Part shown: piece after piece, positions 27,549 to 35,700 of the stretch | Layout of the letters: each line of letters starts with the position of its first letter | Position numbering within the stretch: the first letter of the stretch is position 1 | Source of the DNA: Volucribacter amazonae | GTDB taxonomy: Bacteria > Pseudomonadota > Gammaproteobacteria > Enterobacterales > Pasteurellaceae | Assembly (NCBI RefSeq): GCF_029783845.1 | Contig: NZ_LWID01000001.1 | Span: forward strand, 1,488,001-1,552,000 | Length of the DNA stretch: 64,000 nucleotides | Reading direction: 5' to 3' | Notes under the pieces: generated by a model | The model's database searches: none | Seen by the model: the letters and a program-made list of their open reading frames with translations, nothing else | What the model was told of the DNA's origin: nothing | Position numbers and translations under genes: made by a program

Positions 27549-28503
27549 GGCTGCCCCCTGTGTTTTGCTCATTTTGATCTTGTTGTTCATTGAGTTGGTT
27601 ATCATCAACCTCAATTTCAATGTCTTCTGCCTCGTGCCCCTCTAATTCTTCGTTATTTGGTCCGATACCCACATAATGAGCGATTTCACTAAGAATAAGT
27701 CCGCCCATTGCTACTGCTGCCACAGGTTTTAACACGTCTTTCCATAATGTAATGGTTGGATCAATTTTCGGATCTTTTGGTAACCCAGAATAGAGTTCAG
27801 GTTTATCTGCATGGTGTAACACATAAATAACGTGAGTACCACCAACCCCTTCTGGATCATAAATGCCTGCATTTTGATAGCCACGTGATTTTAGTTCTTC
27901 CACACGTTGTTGTCCGTAATGTAGCATTTCTTCTTTACTACCAAAATGAATTGCCCCAGTTGGACAGGTTTTGACACAAGCAGGTTCTTGCCCAACTGTT
28001 ACACGATCTACACAAAGTGTGCATTTGTAAACTCGGTTATCTTCAGGGTTCATACGAGGAATATTAAATGGACAACCTGCGATACAATAACCACAGCCGA
28101 TACATTTATCCGACTGGAAGTCCACAATACCGTTGGCATATTGAATAATTGCCCCGGGTGATGGGCAAGATTTCAAACAGCCCGGCTCGGTGCAGTGCAT
28201 ACAGCCGTCTTTGCGGATTAGCCATTCTAAGCGTTCATTTTCTTCCACTTCGTTAAACCGCATTACTGTCCAAGCCTTGGCATCAAGATCAATAGGGTTA
28301 TCATATACCCCCACACAGGCTTGCGGTTCTGTCCGAATATCATTCCATTCTGAACAGCCCACCTGACAGGCTTTACAGCCGATACAGGTGGTAACATCAA
28401 TCAGTTTGGTTACTTCCACTTGGAAGTCTCTAGCTCGTGGTGCAGGTGTCAGCTCAGAAGTCGCTGAAGCTTTAATGATGTTTTGCGATTGTACCGTTCC
28501 CAT
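27541..28503 (-). CDS. fdnH: Formate dehydrogenase iron-sulfur subunit (beta)
   Basis: Electron-transfer subunit with four 4Fe-4S clusters, seen as [43 protein letters not shown] and CTLCVDRV with CVKTCP. A single C-terminal membrane helix ([19 protein letters not shown], about residues 257-275) anchors it on the periplasmic side. The acidic tail after the helix ([16 protein letters not shown]) is longer than I recall in E. coli. 320 residues; its start shares a base with the fdnG stop region. Confidence 0.95.
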   Translation of the reverse strand: MGTVQSQNIIKASATSELTPAPRARDFQVEVTKLIDVTTCIGCKACQVGCSEWNDIRTEPQACVGVYDNPIDLDAKAWTVMRFNEVEENERLEWLIRKDGCMHCTEPGCLKSCPSPGAIIQYANGIVDFQSDKCIGCGYCIAGCPFNIPRMNPEDNRVYKCTLCVDRVTVGQEPACVKTCPTGAIHFGSKEEMLHYGQQRVEELKSRGYQNAGIYDPEGVGGTHVIYVLHHADKPELYSGLPKDPKIDPTITLWKDVLKPVAAVAMGGLILSEIAHYVGIGPNNEELEGHEAEDIEIEVDDNQLNEQQDQNEQNTGGSHG

Positions 28504-31500
28504 TATGCCTCCACTTTCTCAATGTTGACTAACATACATTTAGACTCTGGTGTTTGGGTATTTGCATCACCAGCCCTTACCGTCAGATTATTGGCGAAAA
28601 AGCCTTTTTTACTGATCCCCGAGAAGCCCCAGTGAATAGGAATACCAATGGTATGAATTGGTTTACCATCAGACATTAACGGACGAATACGTTTAGTTAC
28701 TACCGCAACGGCTTTAATGTAACCACGTTTAGAGATCACTTTGACCGTATCGCCATGGTTAATGCCTTTTTCTTCTGCTAGTCTTTCGCTAATTTCCACG
28801 AATTGTTCAGGCTGGGCAATCACATTAAGTAGCACATTTTTTGTCCAATAATGGAAATGCTCGGTTAGACGATAAGTGGTACCAACATAAGGGAACTCTG
28901 CTGAGGTCCCCAAATCCATTTTGTCGCTTGGTAATACACGAGCCACTGGGCTTGAGATAACTTGTGGGTGTAATGGATTTGTACCAATCGGGGTTTCCAC
29001 TGGCTCATAATGCTCTGGGAATGGACCGTCCACCATACGCTCACGCACAAATAAACAGCCTGTTCCTTCGGGTTGCATAATAAAAGGTAAGGTTGTGCTA
29101 TTCGGTGGTGCTGTACCATAATCTGCAATATCAATATAATTCCAGTTTTTGCCATTCCATTTAATTAATTGGCGTTTCGGATTCCAAGGGTTACCTGCTA
29201 AATCCGCTGAGGCTCGGTTATAGATAATACGGCGGTTTAATGGCCACGCAAATGCCCAGCCTAAGGTATTCCCTAAGTTTGATGGATCAGAATTATCGCG
29301 GTTTGCCATTTGGTTACCTCGTTCTGTCCATTGTCCTGCATAAATCCAACAAGCACCAGAAGTTGTACCGTCATCACGCATTTGGGCAAAACTAGAAAGT
29401 AGCTGACCTTTTTTCAGTACCAAGTTACCGTTGCTATCATATAAATCAGCTAAAGCATAACCGTTATTTTCTTTTGCTACTTCCTCTGCTTTTGGTTCAA
29501 GAGGATTAGCATAATTCCAGCTCATGGCTTCTAATTGCTCACGCAAGATTGGACGACCACCGTCATCTTGTTGATATAAATGCAACAATTCTTGTCGTAA
29601 TTCCGATAAAATTTCGCCATCGGTTTTTGCTTCTGCAGGTGGCTCAGAGGCTTTCCAGTGCCATTGCAACCAACGCCCTGAATTGGCAATAGAACCATCT
29701 TCCTCAGCAAAACAGGTAGTTGGTAGACGGAATACTTCTGTTTGAATTTCCTCTGTTTTTACATCATTAAATTCGCCATAGTTTTTCCAAAACTCTGAGG
29801 TATCGGTAATTAATGGATCGCAAATTACCAAATATTTAAGATTACTCAGTGCTTTGATAATCTTGGCGGAATTTGGATAAGAAGCAATAGGGTTCATACC
29901 TTGACAGAAGAAACCATTGACGTTGCCTTGATACATTTCCTCAATATAACGGAATTGATCCATACCGCCTGTTGGCAATTTTGGTAAATAATCATAACCA
30001 AAGCCATTCTCTGCGCTTGCTTTATCAGCAAAGAAAGATTTGAGCATACTTACCATAAATTTTGGCGTATTTTGCCAATAGTTGGTTTGATCTTTTAGCA
30101 AGGTTTTTGGCGTAATGCGAGCCAAGAAACTGTCTAAACTCAAATCATTTTCCGTTGGTAATGGAATATAAGCAGGCAACATATGTGGGAATAAACCTAA
30201 GTCGGTAATACCCTGTACATTAGAATGTCCACGCAATGCATTTACACCACCCCCAGAAACACCAATGTTACCCAATAATAATTGGATCATCGCCATAGTA
30301 CGGATATTTTGTGAACCAACGGTATGTTGTGTCCAACCTAATGCGTACAAGAATGTCGCCGCTTTTTCTGGCGCAGCGGTTTTAGCAATTTCCTCACAGA
30401 ATTTGAGATGCTCTTGTTGTGGTGTCCCTGTAATACGCTCCACCATTTCAGGGGTATAACGTGCAACATGCTGTTTTAATAAATTAATCACACAGCGAGG
30501 ATCTTGCATCGTCATATCACGTTTGGCTTGGCCATTTTCATCAAGCTGATACGACCAAGTGCTACGATCATAACGGCGTGTTGCTTCATCATACCCAGTA
30601 AACAAGCCTTCATTAAAATCAAAGTCTTCGTTTACCAAGAATGTGGCGTTGGTGTAATGTTTAACGTATTCGTGGTGAATATGATCGTTTTCTAATAAAT
30701 AACGGATTACCCCCGATAAAAAGGCAATATCCGTCCCCGGACGAATTGGCATATAAATATCTGCCACCGCTGCAGTTCGGTTAAAACGTGGATCAACCAC
30801 CATAATTTTGGCGTTATTATGGGTTTTCGCTTCCACTGCCCAGCGGAAACCTACGGGGTGTGCTTCTGCCGCATTACCGCCCATAACAATCACTAAATCG
30901 GCATTTTTAATATCAACCCAATGGTTGGTCATGGCACCGCGACCAAATGATGGAGCAAGACTTGCTACCGTTGGTCCGTGTCAAATACTCGCTTGGTTAT
31001 CGGTAAAAATAATACCCAGAGAGCGAACCCATTTTTGGGTTAAAATGCCTGTTTCATTACTGCACGCAGAACCAGCCAAAAAGCCTGTTGTCATCCAACG
31101 GTTTACCGTTGTGCCTTGTTCATTTTTCTCAATAAAATTGGCATCACGATCGGCTTTCATATGTTTAGCAATACGCTGAATCGCCTCGTGCCACGAAATG
31201 CGTTTCCATTCATTAGAACCTGCTTCACGCACTTCTGGATATCTAACACGGCGAGGGCTATTGACATAATCTAATGCCCCTGCCCCTTTTGGACATAATG
31301 CTCCACGACTTACTGGGTGATCTGGATCGCCCTCAATATGAATAAGTTTGCCTTTGGTATTTCTTGTGTGATCGCCTAAGCTATACATCAGCATACCGCA
31401 ACCAACGGCACAATAAGTACAGGTATTACGAGTTTCAGTGGCTCGTAACAATTTATAGGAACGGGGAGCCGCTAAGGCTTCCGTAGGCGCTAATCCCAGC

Positions 31501-31568
31501 ATTGCCGCTGAAGTTCCCGCCATTCCTCCTGCACAGATCTTAAAGAATTTTCTTCTTGTGACCTGCAT
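28503..31568 (-). CDS. fdnG: Formate dehydrogenase major subunit, selenoprotein (alpha)
   Basis: Periplasmic molybdopterin-guanine-dinucleotide enzyme that oxidises formate to CO2. One 1021-residue chain is read through TGA at 30981-30983 as selenocysteine 196 ([24 protein letters not shown]), the same position as in E. coli FdnG. A twin-arginine signal (TRRKFFK, residues 4-10) and a 4Fe-4S motif [10 protein letters not shown] follow the usual order. A short hairpin just after the TGA supplies the SECIS element. Splitting the gene at the TGA would be an annotation error. selA, selB and selC are not in this window. First gene of fdnGHI-fdhE. Confidence 0.96.
30952..30969 (-). promoter_or_regulatory. 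Bacterial SECIS hairpin for Sec196 of fdnG
   Basis: On the minus strand, GGTAGCAAGTCTTGCTCC begins 11 bases after the TGA codon. The stem AGCAA/TTGCT holds a three-base GTC loop. Short apical loop with G and U, at this distance, is the feature SelB recognises. Confidence 0.8.
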
Positions 31569-31620
31569 AGAGACTCCTTTAATGTTGAGTAGAAAGAGTT
31601 TATTAAATAAATTCGTAAAT

Positions 31621-31690
31621 TATCGTCGTCCCACTTTAAAATAATACTGCGTTGGCATGCCTTGTCTTATTTTAAATTGAAACGACTATA
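31621..31690 (+). repeat. Correia-like palindromic repeat, copy F
   Basis: A 70-bp member, TATCGTCGTCCCACTTTAAA to TTTAAATTGAAACGACTATA, in the divergent fdnG-fdhD region. Its end runs into TATAAT (31687-31692), a possible -10 box towards fdhD. Confidence 0.88.
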
Positions 31691-31696
31691 ATGTTG

Positions 31697-31716
31697 TTTA
31701 ATCATTAATGATTAAA
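31697..31716. promoter_or_regulatory. Perfect 20-bp palindrome between fdnG and fdhD
   Basis: TTTAATCATTAATGATTAAA is identical to its own reverse complement. It sits about 130 bp before fdnG and 135 bp before fdhD, beside repeat copy F. It could be an operator for a dimeric regulator; I cannot name which. It is not a clean FNR (TTGAT-N4-ATCAA) site. Confidence 0.5.
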
Positions 31717-31850
31717 ACAAATTTTGTTAGGTGTACATATTTTAACGCTAATCTTAACCACAATAAACAGAATGTGTTAAAATTATGCAGTAGGATAACA
31801 TTTATTCAATGATTGTCTATCATTAATACTGATTAATTGCGGAAATAAGT

Positions 31851-32690
31851 TTGACTTGGATCACAAATTTAAAGGTTAGTTTTTGCAAAAAAGTAACAAA
31901 CTCACCACAAAATGATAATGATTTTTTTTCATCAAATAATTATATTGTTGAAGAAGAAAAAAAAGAAACGCTGGCAAGGGAAGTGCCTGTTGCCCTTGTT
32001 TACAATGGCATTTCTCACACAGTAATGATGTGTTCCCCTCATCAATTAACGGATTTCGCCATAGGCTTTTCCTTAGCAGAAGGCATTATCCAACACCCCT
32101 CAGAAATTTATAGTTTAGAAGTACAAGAAAAGGCTCAGGGAATTGAAGTCCATATTGAACTTTCTTCTCGCCGTTTTATGCAATTAAAGCAATATCGCCG
32201 TAGCTTGGCAGGACGTACAGGCTGTGGTATTTGTGGCACAGAACAACTCAATCAAGTATATAAAAATTTACCCAAATTAGACCGCACTTTGCAGGTGGAA
32301 TTATGGCTTTTTGATGATTGTTTACAGCAATTAGAACAAGCTCAACAATTAGGACAGCAAACAGGAGCAACTCACGCCTGTGGCTTTTTTGATCCGCAGG
32401 GCAAATTATTGGCAATCCGAGAAGATGTGGGGCGCCATGTGGCGTTGGATAAGTTACTCGGTTGGCACGCCCAGCATCAACAACCAAAAGGCTTTATTCT
32501 TACTACAAGCCGAGCCAGTTATGAAATGGTACAAAAAACCGCCAGTTGTCATATTGAAATGTTAGTCGCCATTTCAGCAGTAACCGATTTAGCGGTACAA
32601 ATGGCACAACAAAGCAACCTCACCCTTGTCGGCTTTACTCGCCCCAAACGAGCCACTATTTATTGTGGAAAAGTGCGGTTGGTTTTTTAA
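31851..32690 (+). CDS. fdhD: Sulfurtransferase FdhD for formate dehydrogenase maturation
   Basis: Carries sulfur from IscS to the molybdenum cofactor of formate dehydrogenase. The sulfur-relay motif is [12 protein letters not shown]. The segments [32 protein letters not shown] and [15 protein letters not shown] are typical. The 279-residue call starts at TTG 31851 after GGAAATAAG; a later start would cut into conserved sequence only after about residue 40, so the exact start is uncertain. It is divergent from fdnGHI-fdhE, the enzyme it matures. Uptake words lie inside (near 32283) and after (near 32672) the gene. Confidence 0.93.
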   Translation: MTWITNLKVSFCKKVTNSPQNDNDFFSSNNYIVEEEKKETLAREVPVALVYNGISHTVMMCSPHQLTDFAIGFSLAEGIIQHPSEIYSLEVQEKAQGIEVHIELSSRRFMQLKQYRRSLAGRTGCGICGTEQLNQVYKNLPKLDRTLQVELWLFDDCLQQLEQAQQLGQQTGATHACGFFDPQGKLLAIREDVGRHVALDKLLGWHAQHQQPKGFILTTSRASYEMVQKTASCHIEMLVAISAVTDLAVQMAQQSNLTLVGFTRPKRATIYCGKVRLVF

Positions 32691-32739
32691 GAAAAAATCA
32701 AATAATAGTTTATTCAAAGATAATAAAACGTTATAAAAA

Positions 32740-32782
32740 TGTGATTGAGATCACATACATATTTGATATTTAATGGTATAAA
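32740..32782 (+). promoter_or_regulatory. CRP site and class II promoter upstream of the small membrane cluster
   Basis: TGTGATTGAGATCACA (32740-32755) has both CRP half-sites perfect. TATAAA at 32777-32782 predicts transcription start near 32789, which puts the CRP centre at about -41.5, the class II position. The first gene downstream is the lipoprotein gene at 32898. Function is inferred. Confidence 0.7.
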
Positions 32783-32812
32783 TGCGATTTGGTCTAGCTA
32801 TTAACTAATAAA

Positions 32813-32881
32813 TATAGTCGTACCACTTTAAAATAATGCAGCATTGGTACACCTTGCTTATTTTAAACTTAAACAACCATA
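32813..32881 (+). repeat. Correia-like palindromic repeat, copy G
   Basis: A 69-bp member, TATAGTCGTACCACTTTAAA to ...TTAAACTTAAACAACCATA, lying in the transcribed leader between the CRP-type promoter and the lipoprotein gene. Its right end is more decayed than in copies F and K. Confidence 0.85.
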
Positions 32882-32897
32882 GTAAGAGGTGATACTA

Positions 32898-33098
32898 ATG
32901 CTACCATTAAATATTAAAAATATATTCAATATACTTACTCTTTTATTAATAACGTCTTGTTCTTTAGAGAATAACTTTTATGATAAAAATTATAAAGATT
33001 ATAACGAGTGTTATAATCTTTCAGAGTTAAATCAAGATATTGTGAGTAGTAAATATGTTGTATCTTATCCTAAATTAGTATGTAGAAACCAAAACTGA
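32898..33098 (+). CDS. Small predicted lipoprotein
   Basis: 66 residues. A hydrophobic N-terminal signal ends in a lipobox, LLITSC, with Cys near residue 21, then a mature part of about 45 polar residues (SLENNFYDKNYKDYNECYN). AAGAGGTG lies seven bases before ATG 32898. No family recognised. Fragments of its 5' part recur at 33396-33450, so the locus arose by tandem duplication. Probably co-transcribed with the small membrane proteins that follow. Confidence 0.6.
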   Translation: MLPLNIKNIFNILTLLLITSCSLENNFYDKNYKDYNECYNLSELNQDIVSSKYVVSYPKLVCRNQN

Positions 33099-33162
33099 TC
33101 AAGAAGTGATATAAGTTATTATATTTATCAATAAATAATAGTAATATTTGAAAGAGTATAAT

Positions 33163-33372
33163 ATGAATGAACTAATTATTTTTTTAATCGCTTATTCTAA
33201 ACATTTTTTAGTTTATATAATATTGCCTGGGCTTATAACCAAGTTCCTATTTAAGTTTACTTTTTTAAAAAGATATTTATCTACAAATCTTGCAGATACT
33301 TTGCAGGCAATTATTTTTGGTATAATGATGCTAGTTATGTATTTTTTAGAAAGAAAAATAGAAATTTTATAA
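33163..33372 (+). CDS. Small membrane protein, paralogue 1
   Basis: 69 residues with two hydrophobic segments (about 3-22 and 47-62) and a basic loop KFLFKFTFLKRY between them, ending LVMYFLERKIEIL. I chose ATG 33163; an in-frame TTG at 33148 is less likely. The paralogue at 33452-33661 has the same length and near-identical ends. Unknown function; no match that I recognise. Confidence 0.6.
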   Translation: MNELIIFLIAYSKHFLVYIILPGLITKFLFKFTFLKRYLSTNLADTLQAIIFGIMMLVMYFLERKIEIL

Positions 33373-33395
33373 AAGAATTGTACGTCAAAGATTTC

Positions 33396-33450
33396 TTGTT
33401 TTTAGAGAATAATTTTTAAGATAAAATTTATATAGATATTTTGAGTATAG
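33396..33450 (+). pseudogene. Remnant of a duplicated lipoprotein gene
   Basis: CTTGTTTTTAGAGAATAA and what follows repeats the lipoprotein segment at 32953-33010 (CTTGTTCTTTAGAGAATAA), then joins directly to sequence like AGATATTxTGAGTA from its 3' part. It has no open frame. It shows that a lipoprotein-plus-membrane-protein unit was duplicated and its second lipoprotein gene then deleted internally. Confidence 0.6.
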
Positions 33451-33451
33451 T

Positions 33452-33661
33452 ATGGAGAAATTAATCGCTTTTTTAATCGTTTGTTCTAAATTGATGTTAG
33501 TTTATGTGGTATTGCCTTGTATTGTTACTAAATTATTGTTTAAATTTACTTTTCTGAATAAGTATTCATATACAGATAAGGAAGATAATTTGCAAGCAAT
33601 TATTTTGGTTGCAATGATGCTCGTTATGTATTTTTTAGAAAGAAAAATGGAAATATTATGA
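33452..33661 (+). CDS. Small membrane protein, paralogue 2
   Basis: 69 residues, aligned end to end with the gene at 33163: FLIVCSKLMLVYVVLP against FLIAYSKHFLVYIILP, and LVMYFLERKMEIL against LVMYFLERKIEIL. Two hydrophobic segments and the same KFTFL loop. Its stop overlaps the start of the next gene (ATGA at 33658-33661). Divergence is mainly in the loop after KFTFL. Confidence 0.6.
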   Translation: MEKLIAFLIVCSKLMLVYVVLPCIVTKLLFKFTFLNKYSYTDKEDNLQAIILVAMMLVMYFLERKMEIL

Positions 33662-33903
33662 AAGAATTTAATATAAATTCAGATACTTTGTTAATGCAAT
33701 TAAAGAAATTACAACGACTAGCTAAAGTCCTTTGCAAAGAGTTTTTATTTTTTACTTTGATATATATCCTATCATTAATTCTATCCTCAATATTTGGTTT
33801 ACATAAGGCTTATTTCTACTTCTCAATCTTTATTTTTTATTATCTATGTACAGAGAAAAATCTTTTATCTAAGTTAAAAAAATTGAGAAAGAATAACAAT
33901 TAG
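33658..33903 (+). CDS. Small two-helix membrane protein
   Basis: 81 residues. A basic N-terminal helix (LLMQLKKLQRLAKVLCKEF) precedes two hydrophobic segments (about 31-45 and 52-64), and the tail is Lys-rich (SKLKKLRKNNN). Coupled to the previous gene by ATGA overlap. Not recognised. The basic, membrane-bound design with coupled translation suggests a partner of paralogue 2. Confidence 0.55.
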   Translation: MKEFNINSDTLLMQLKKLQRLAKVLCKEFLFFTLIYILSLILSSIFGLHKAYFYFSIFIFYYLCTEKNLLSKLKKLRKNNN

Positions 33904-33914
33904 TTTCTTAATTT

Positions 33915-33995
33915 TTTTAAACCTTAATCATCAAACTGAATGCACTCTCCACATACAAGCCAATGCAATCAAAATTAAACCAATAGCAATATAAA
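33915..33995 (-). repeat. 81-bp direct repeat, copy of the 3' end of the downstream exporter gene
   Basis: Matches 34278-34358 with four differences. That second copy is the last 22 codons and 3' flank of the SetA-type exporter gene. The first copy is an orphan gene end, 363 bp away, so the DNA between them (including the 60-residue ORF) was inserted or duplicated here. Confidence 0.85.
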
Positions 33996-34087
33996 TTATC
34001 TACTGTTCATATAGTAATATTTTCGTTGAAAAGTTAAATAAGTATTATGTTTTTTTAATTAGTCTATTAACTAAGAATAAAATAATA

Positions 34088-34270
34088 TTAGATTGTTATT
34101 TTTTTATTTCTTATTTTTAAAAATAAAAAATATATTATTCCACCTAAGATAACGACGATAATATCAAGATAGATCTTATTGCAGTTAAATCCTAATAATG
34201 GATATATAAATCTAGATAATATAGGAAATATTAAGCTAAATATTATAGTCGTCCAAAAAAATATTTTCAT
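34088..34270 (-). CDS. Small two-helix membrane protein between direct repeats
   Basis: 60 residues, MKIFFWTTIIFSLIFPILSR with a second hydrophobic stretch (IIVVILGGIIYFLFL) and a basic end (KIRNKKITI). It lies between the two 81-bp repeats in very A+T-rich DNA, on the exporter's strand. Unknown function. It may be chance coding, but the basic-hydrophobic pattern resembles its small neighbours. Confidence 0.4.
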   Translation of the reverse strand: MKIFFWTTIIFSLIFPILSRFIYPLLGFNCNKIYLDIIVVILGGIIYFLFLKIRNKKITI

Positions 34271-34277
34271 ATATTAG

Positions 34278-34358
34278 TTTTAAACCTTAATCATCAAACT
34301 GAACGTACTCTCCACATACAAGCCAATGCAATCAGAATTAAGCCAATAGCAATATAAA
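34278..34358 (-). repeat. 81-bp direct repeat, copy within the exporter gene end
   Basis: Partner of 33915-33995; see that entry. This copy includes the stop codon of the exporter. Confidence 0.85.
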
Positions 34359-35475
34359 ACACCGTTTGATAATGCCAAAATTGCGTAATAATCCCTGCTA
34401 ACGGTCCACCTAAAATCCAGCTACTTTTGGCGGCATTAGTAAATAAAGTGGTTGCCGATCCCATTTGTTGTGGCATTAAATCTTGAAAATAAATCATACC
34501 AATACTGGCTAATACGCCGATAAAAATACCATTAAAAAGTTGTAAGCTGATTAGCCACCAAGGCTGTGTTCCCATTAATAAGCCTATATAAAAAATCAGC
34601 CCTGCAATAATGGCACAATAAATTAGGGTTTTCTTAGCCAGAAATTTGGTTAGATAGCCTGCCAATAACATAACAGGAATTTCTAATCCTGCGGCACTTG
34701 CCATTAATATTCCAGCTAAACTGTCAGGTAAGCCTAGTTGATGAATAACATATAATGGCATATTAATCAAATACATACTGTTGCAAGTCCAAGCTAAAAA
34801 GCATACTAAAAATAAATAAAGGGTGCTTTTACGCACATTTTGTACGGAAAGATTTTGCGATGTTTGTATGTTGACTTGTTGCCGAGCAACCTGAGGTAAT
34901 ACACTTAGGGTTAAAATAGCACAAAGCATAAAAGCCAATGCGGCGGTTAAATAGAGAAAATCAAAGCCCCAATGTAATGCAATACTAAAAGACAACGGCG
35001 GTCCCACAATCCACGCCAAAGAAATTTGTGCCCGTAAAATGGTGGTAAACATTAGGCTTTGTTTTTGATTGCTTTCGCTATATTCTCGAGCAAAAGCAAA
35101 GGTTTGCGGATTGACTGCTGACCCTAAGCCCATTAACAATGTGCCTAAAAACAGTAAAACATAATAATTGCGTGAATAGGCAAAAATCACACAGCCAGCA
35201 ATGGAAACAAGGCAGCAAAACAACAAGATTTTACGCCGATCTTGATGTTTATCGGAATATTTTGCCAAAAGTTGGCTCACTAAAATGCCCATTATGGCAT
35301 TGACAGCATAAAATAATCCCACTAAAAAGGGGCTAACTTGGATTTGTTGGGATAAAAATAGGCTTAGTGTGGGTAATTGAAAAGAAGAGGCAATCCCTGT
35401 TAAAAATGCCATAAATAATAAGGCAAAAATGACCATATTGCCGTTTTCGGACTTTTGATTGGGGCTGAGCATCAT
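34294..35475 (-). CDS. Sugar efflux transporter, SetA/SetB type (MFS)
   Basis: Major-facilitator exporter of 393 residues with about 12 hydrophobic segments. The N-terminal stretch ASSFQLPTLSLFLSQQIQ, AxREYSESNQKQSLMFTTILRAQISLAWIVGPPL, WTCNSMYLINMPLYV and YFQDLMPQQMGSATTLFTN follow E. coli SetA closely (recalled). SetA and SetB export lactose, glucose or glucosides. The exact substrate here is not readable. The two leading Met codons make the start ambiguous by one residue. Its 3' end is duplicated at 33915. Confidence 0.88.
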   Translation of the reverse strand: MMLSPNQKSENGNMVIFALLFMAFLTGIASSFQLPTLSLFLSQQIQVSPFLVGLFYAVNAIMGILVSQLLAKYSDKHQDRRKILLFCCLVSIAGCVIFAYSRNYYVLLFLGTLLMGLGSAVNPQTFAFAREYSESNQKQSLMFTTILRAQISLAWIVGPPLSFSIALHWGFDFLYLTAALAFMLCAILTLSVLPQVARQQVNIQTSQNLSVQNVRKSTLYLFLVCFLAWTCNSMYLINMPLYVIHQLGLPDSLAGILMASAAGLEIPVMLLAGYLTKFLAKKTLIYCAIIAGLIFYIGLLMGTQPWWLISLQLFNGIFIGVLASIGMIYFQDLMPQQMGSATTLFTNAAKSSWILGGPLAGIITQFWHYQTVFYIAIGLILIALACMWRVRSV

Positions 35476-35532
35476 TTTATCCTAATTAATCATCAAAAGG
35501 TTATTTTAGGTAAATTTATCAGCGAGTTCAAA

Positions 35533-35634
35533 TGTAGTTGTTCCATGTTAAAATAATACGGTGTTCATACTTCTCTGTCCTCTTTATTCTGTTTTCTGCA
35601 TACTGCCTTGTCCTATTTTAAATGGAAACGACTA
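35533..35634 (+). repeat. Correia-like palindromic repeat, copy H
   Basis: A 102-bp, partly decayed member: TGTAGTTGTTCCATGTTAAA to ...TTTAAATGGAAACGACTA, between the exporter and polA. Its sequence is open in the polA frame for about 30 codons, which would create a false longer N-terminus. Confidence 0.75.
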
Positions 35635-35700
35635 ATCCATGAAAACCTTGCACAATTAGGCTATAATAAGCCAATTTTAGCTGATTTTATTGAGAATATT

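Noticed and set aside
34243..34253. TATAGTCGTCC as another copy of the Correia-like repeat
   Set aside because: Only 11 bases match, no opposite arm exists within 150 bp, and it lies in the 60-residue ORF. Chance is sufficient.
35608..35700. Longer polA start giving 31 extra residues
   Set aside because: The extra codons come from the repeat at 35533-35634 and resemble nothing in PolA; ATG 35701 matches the family start.
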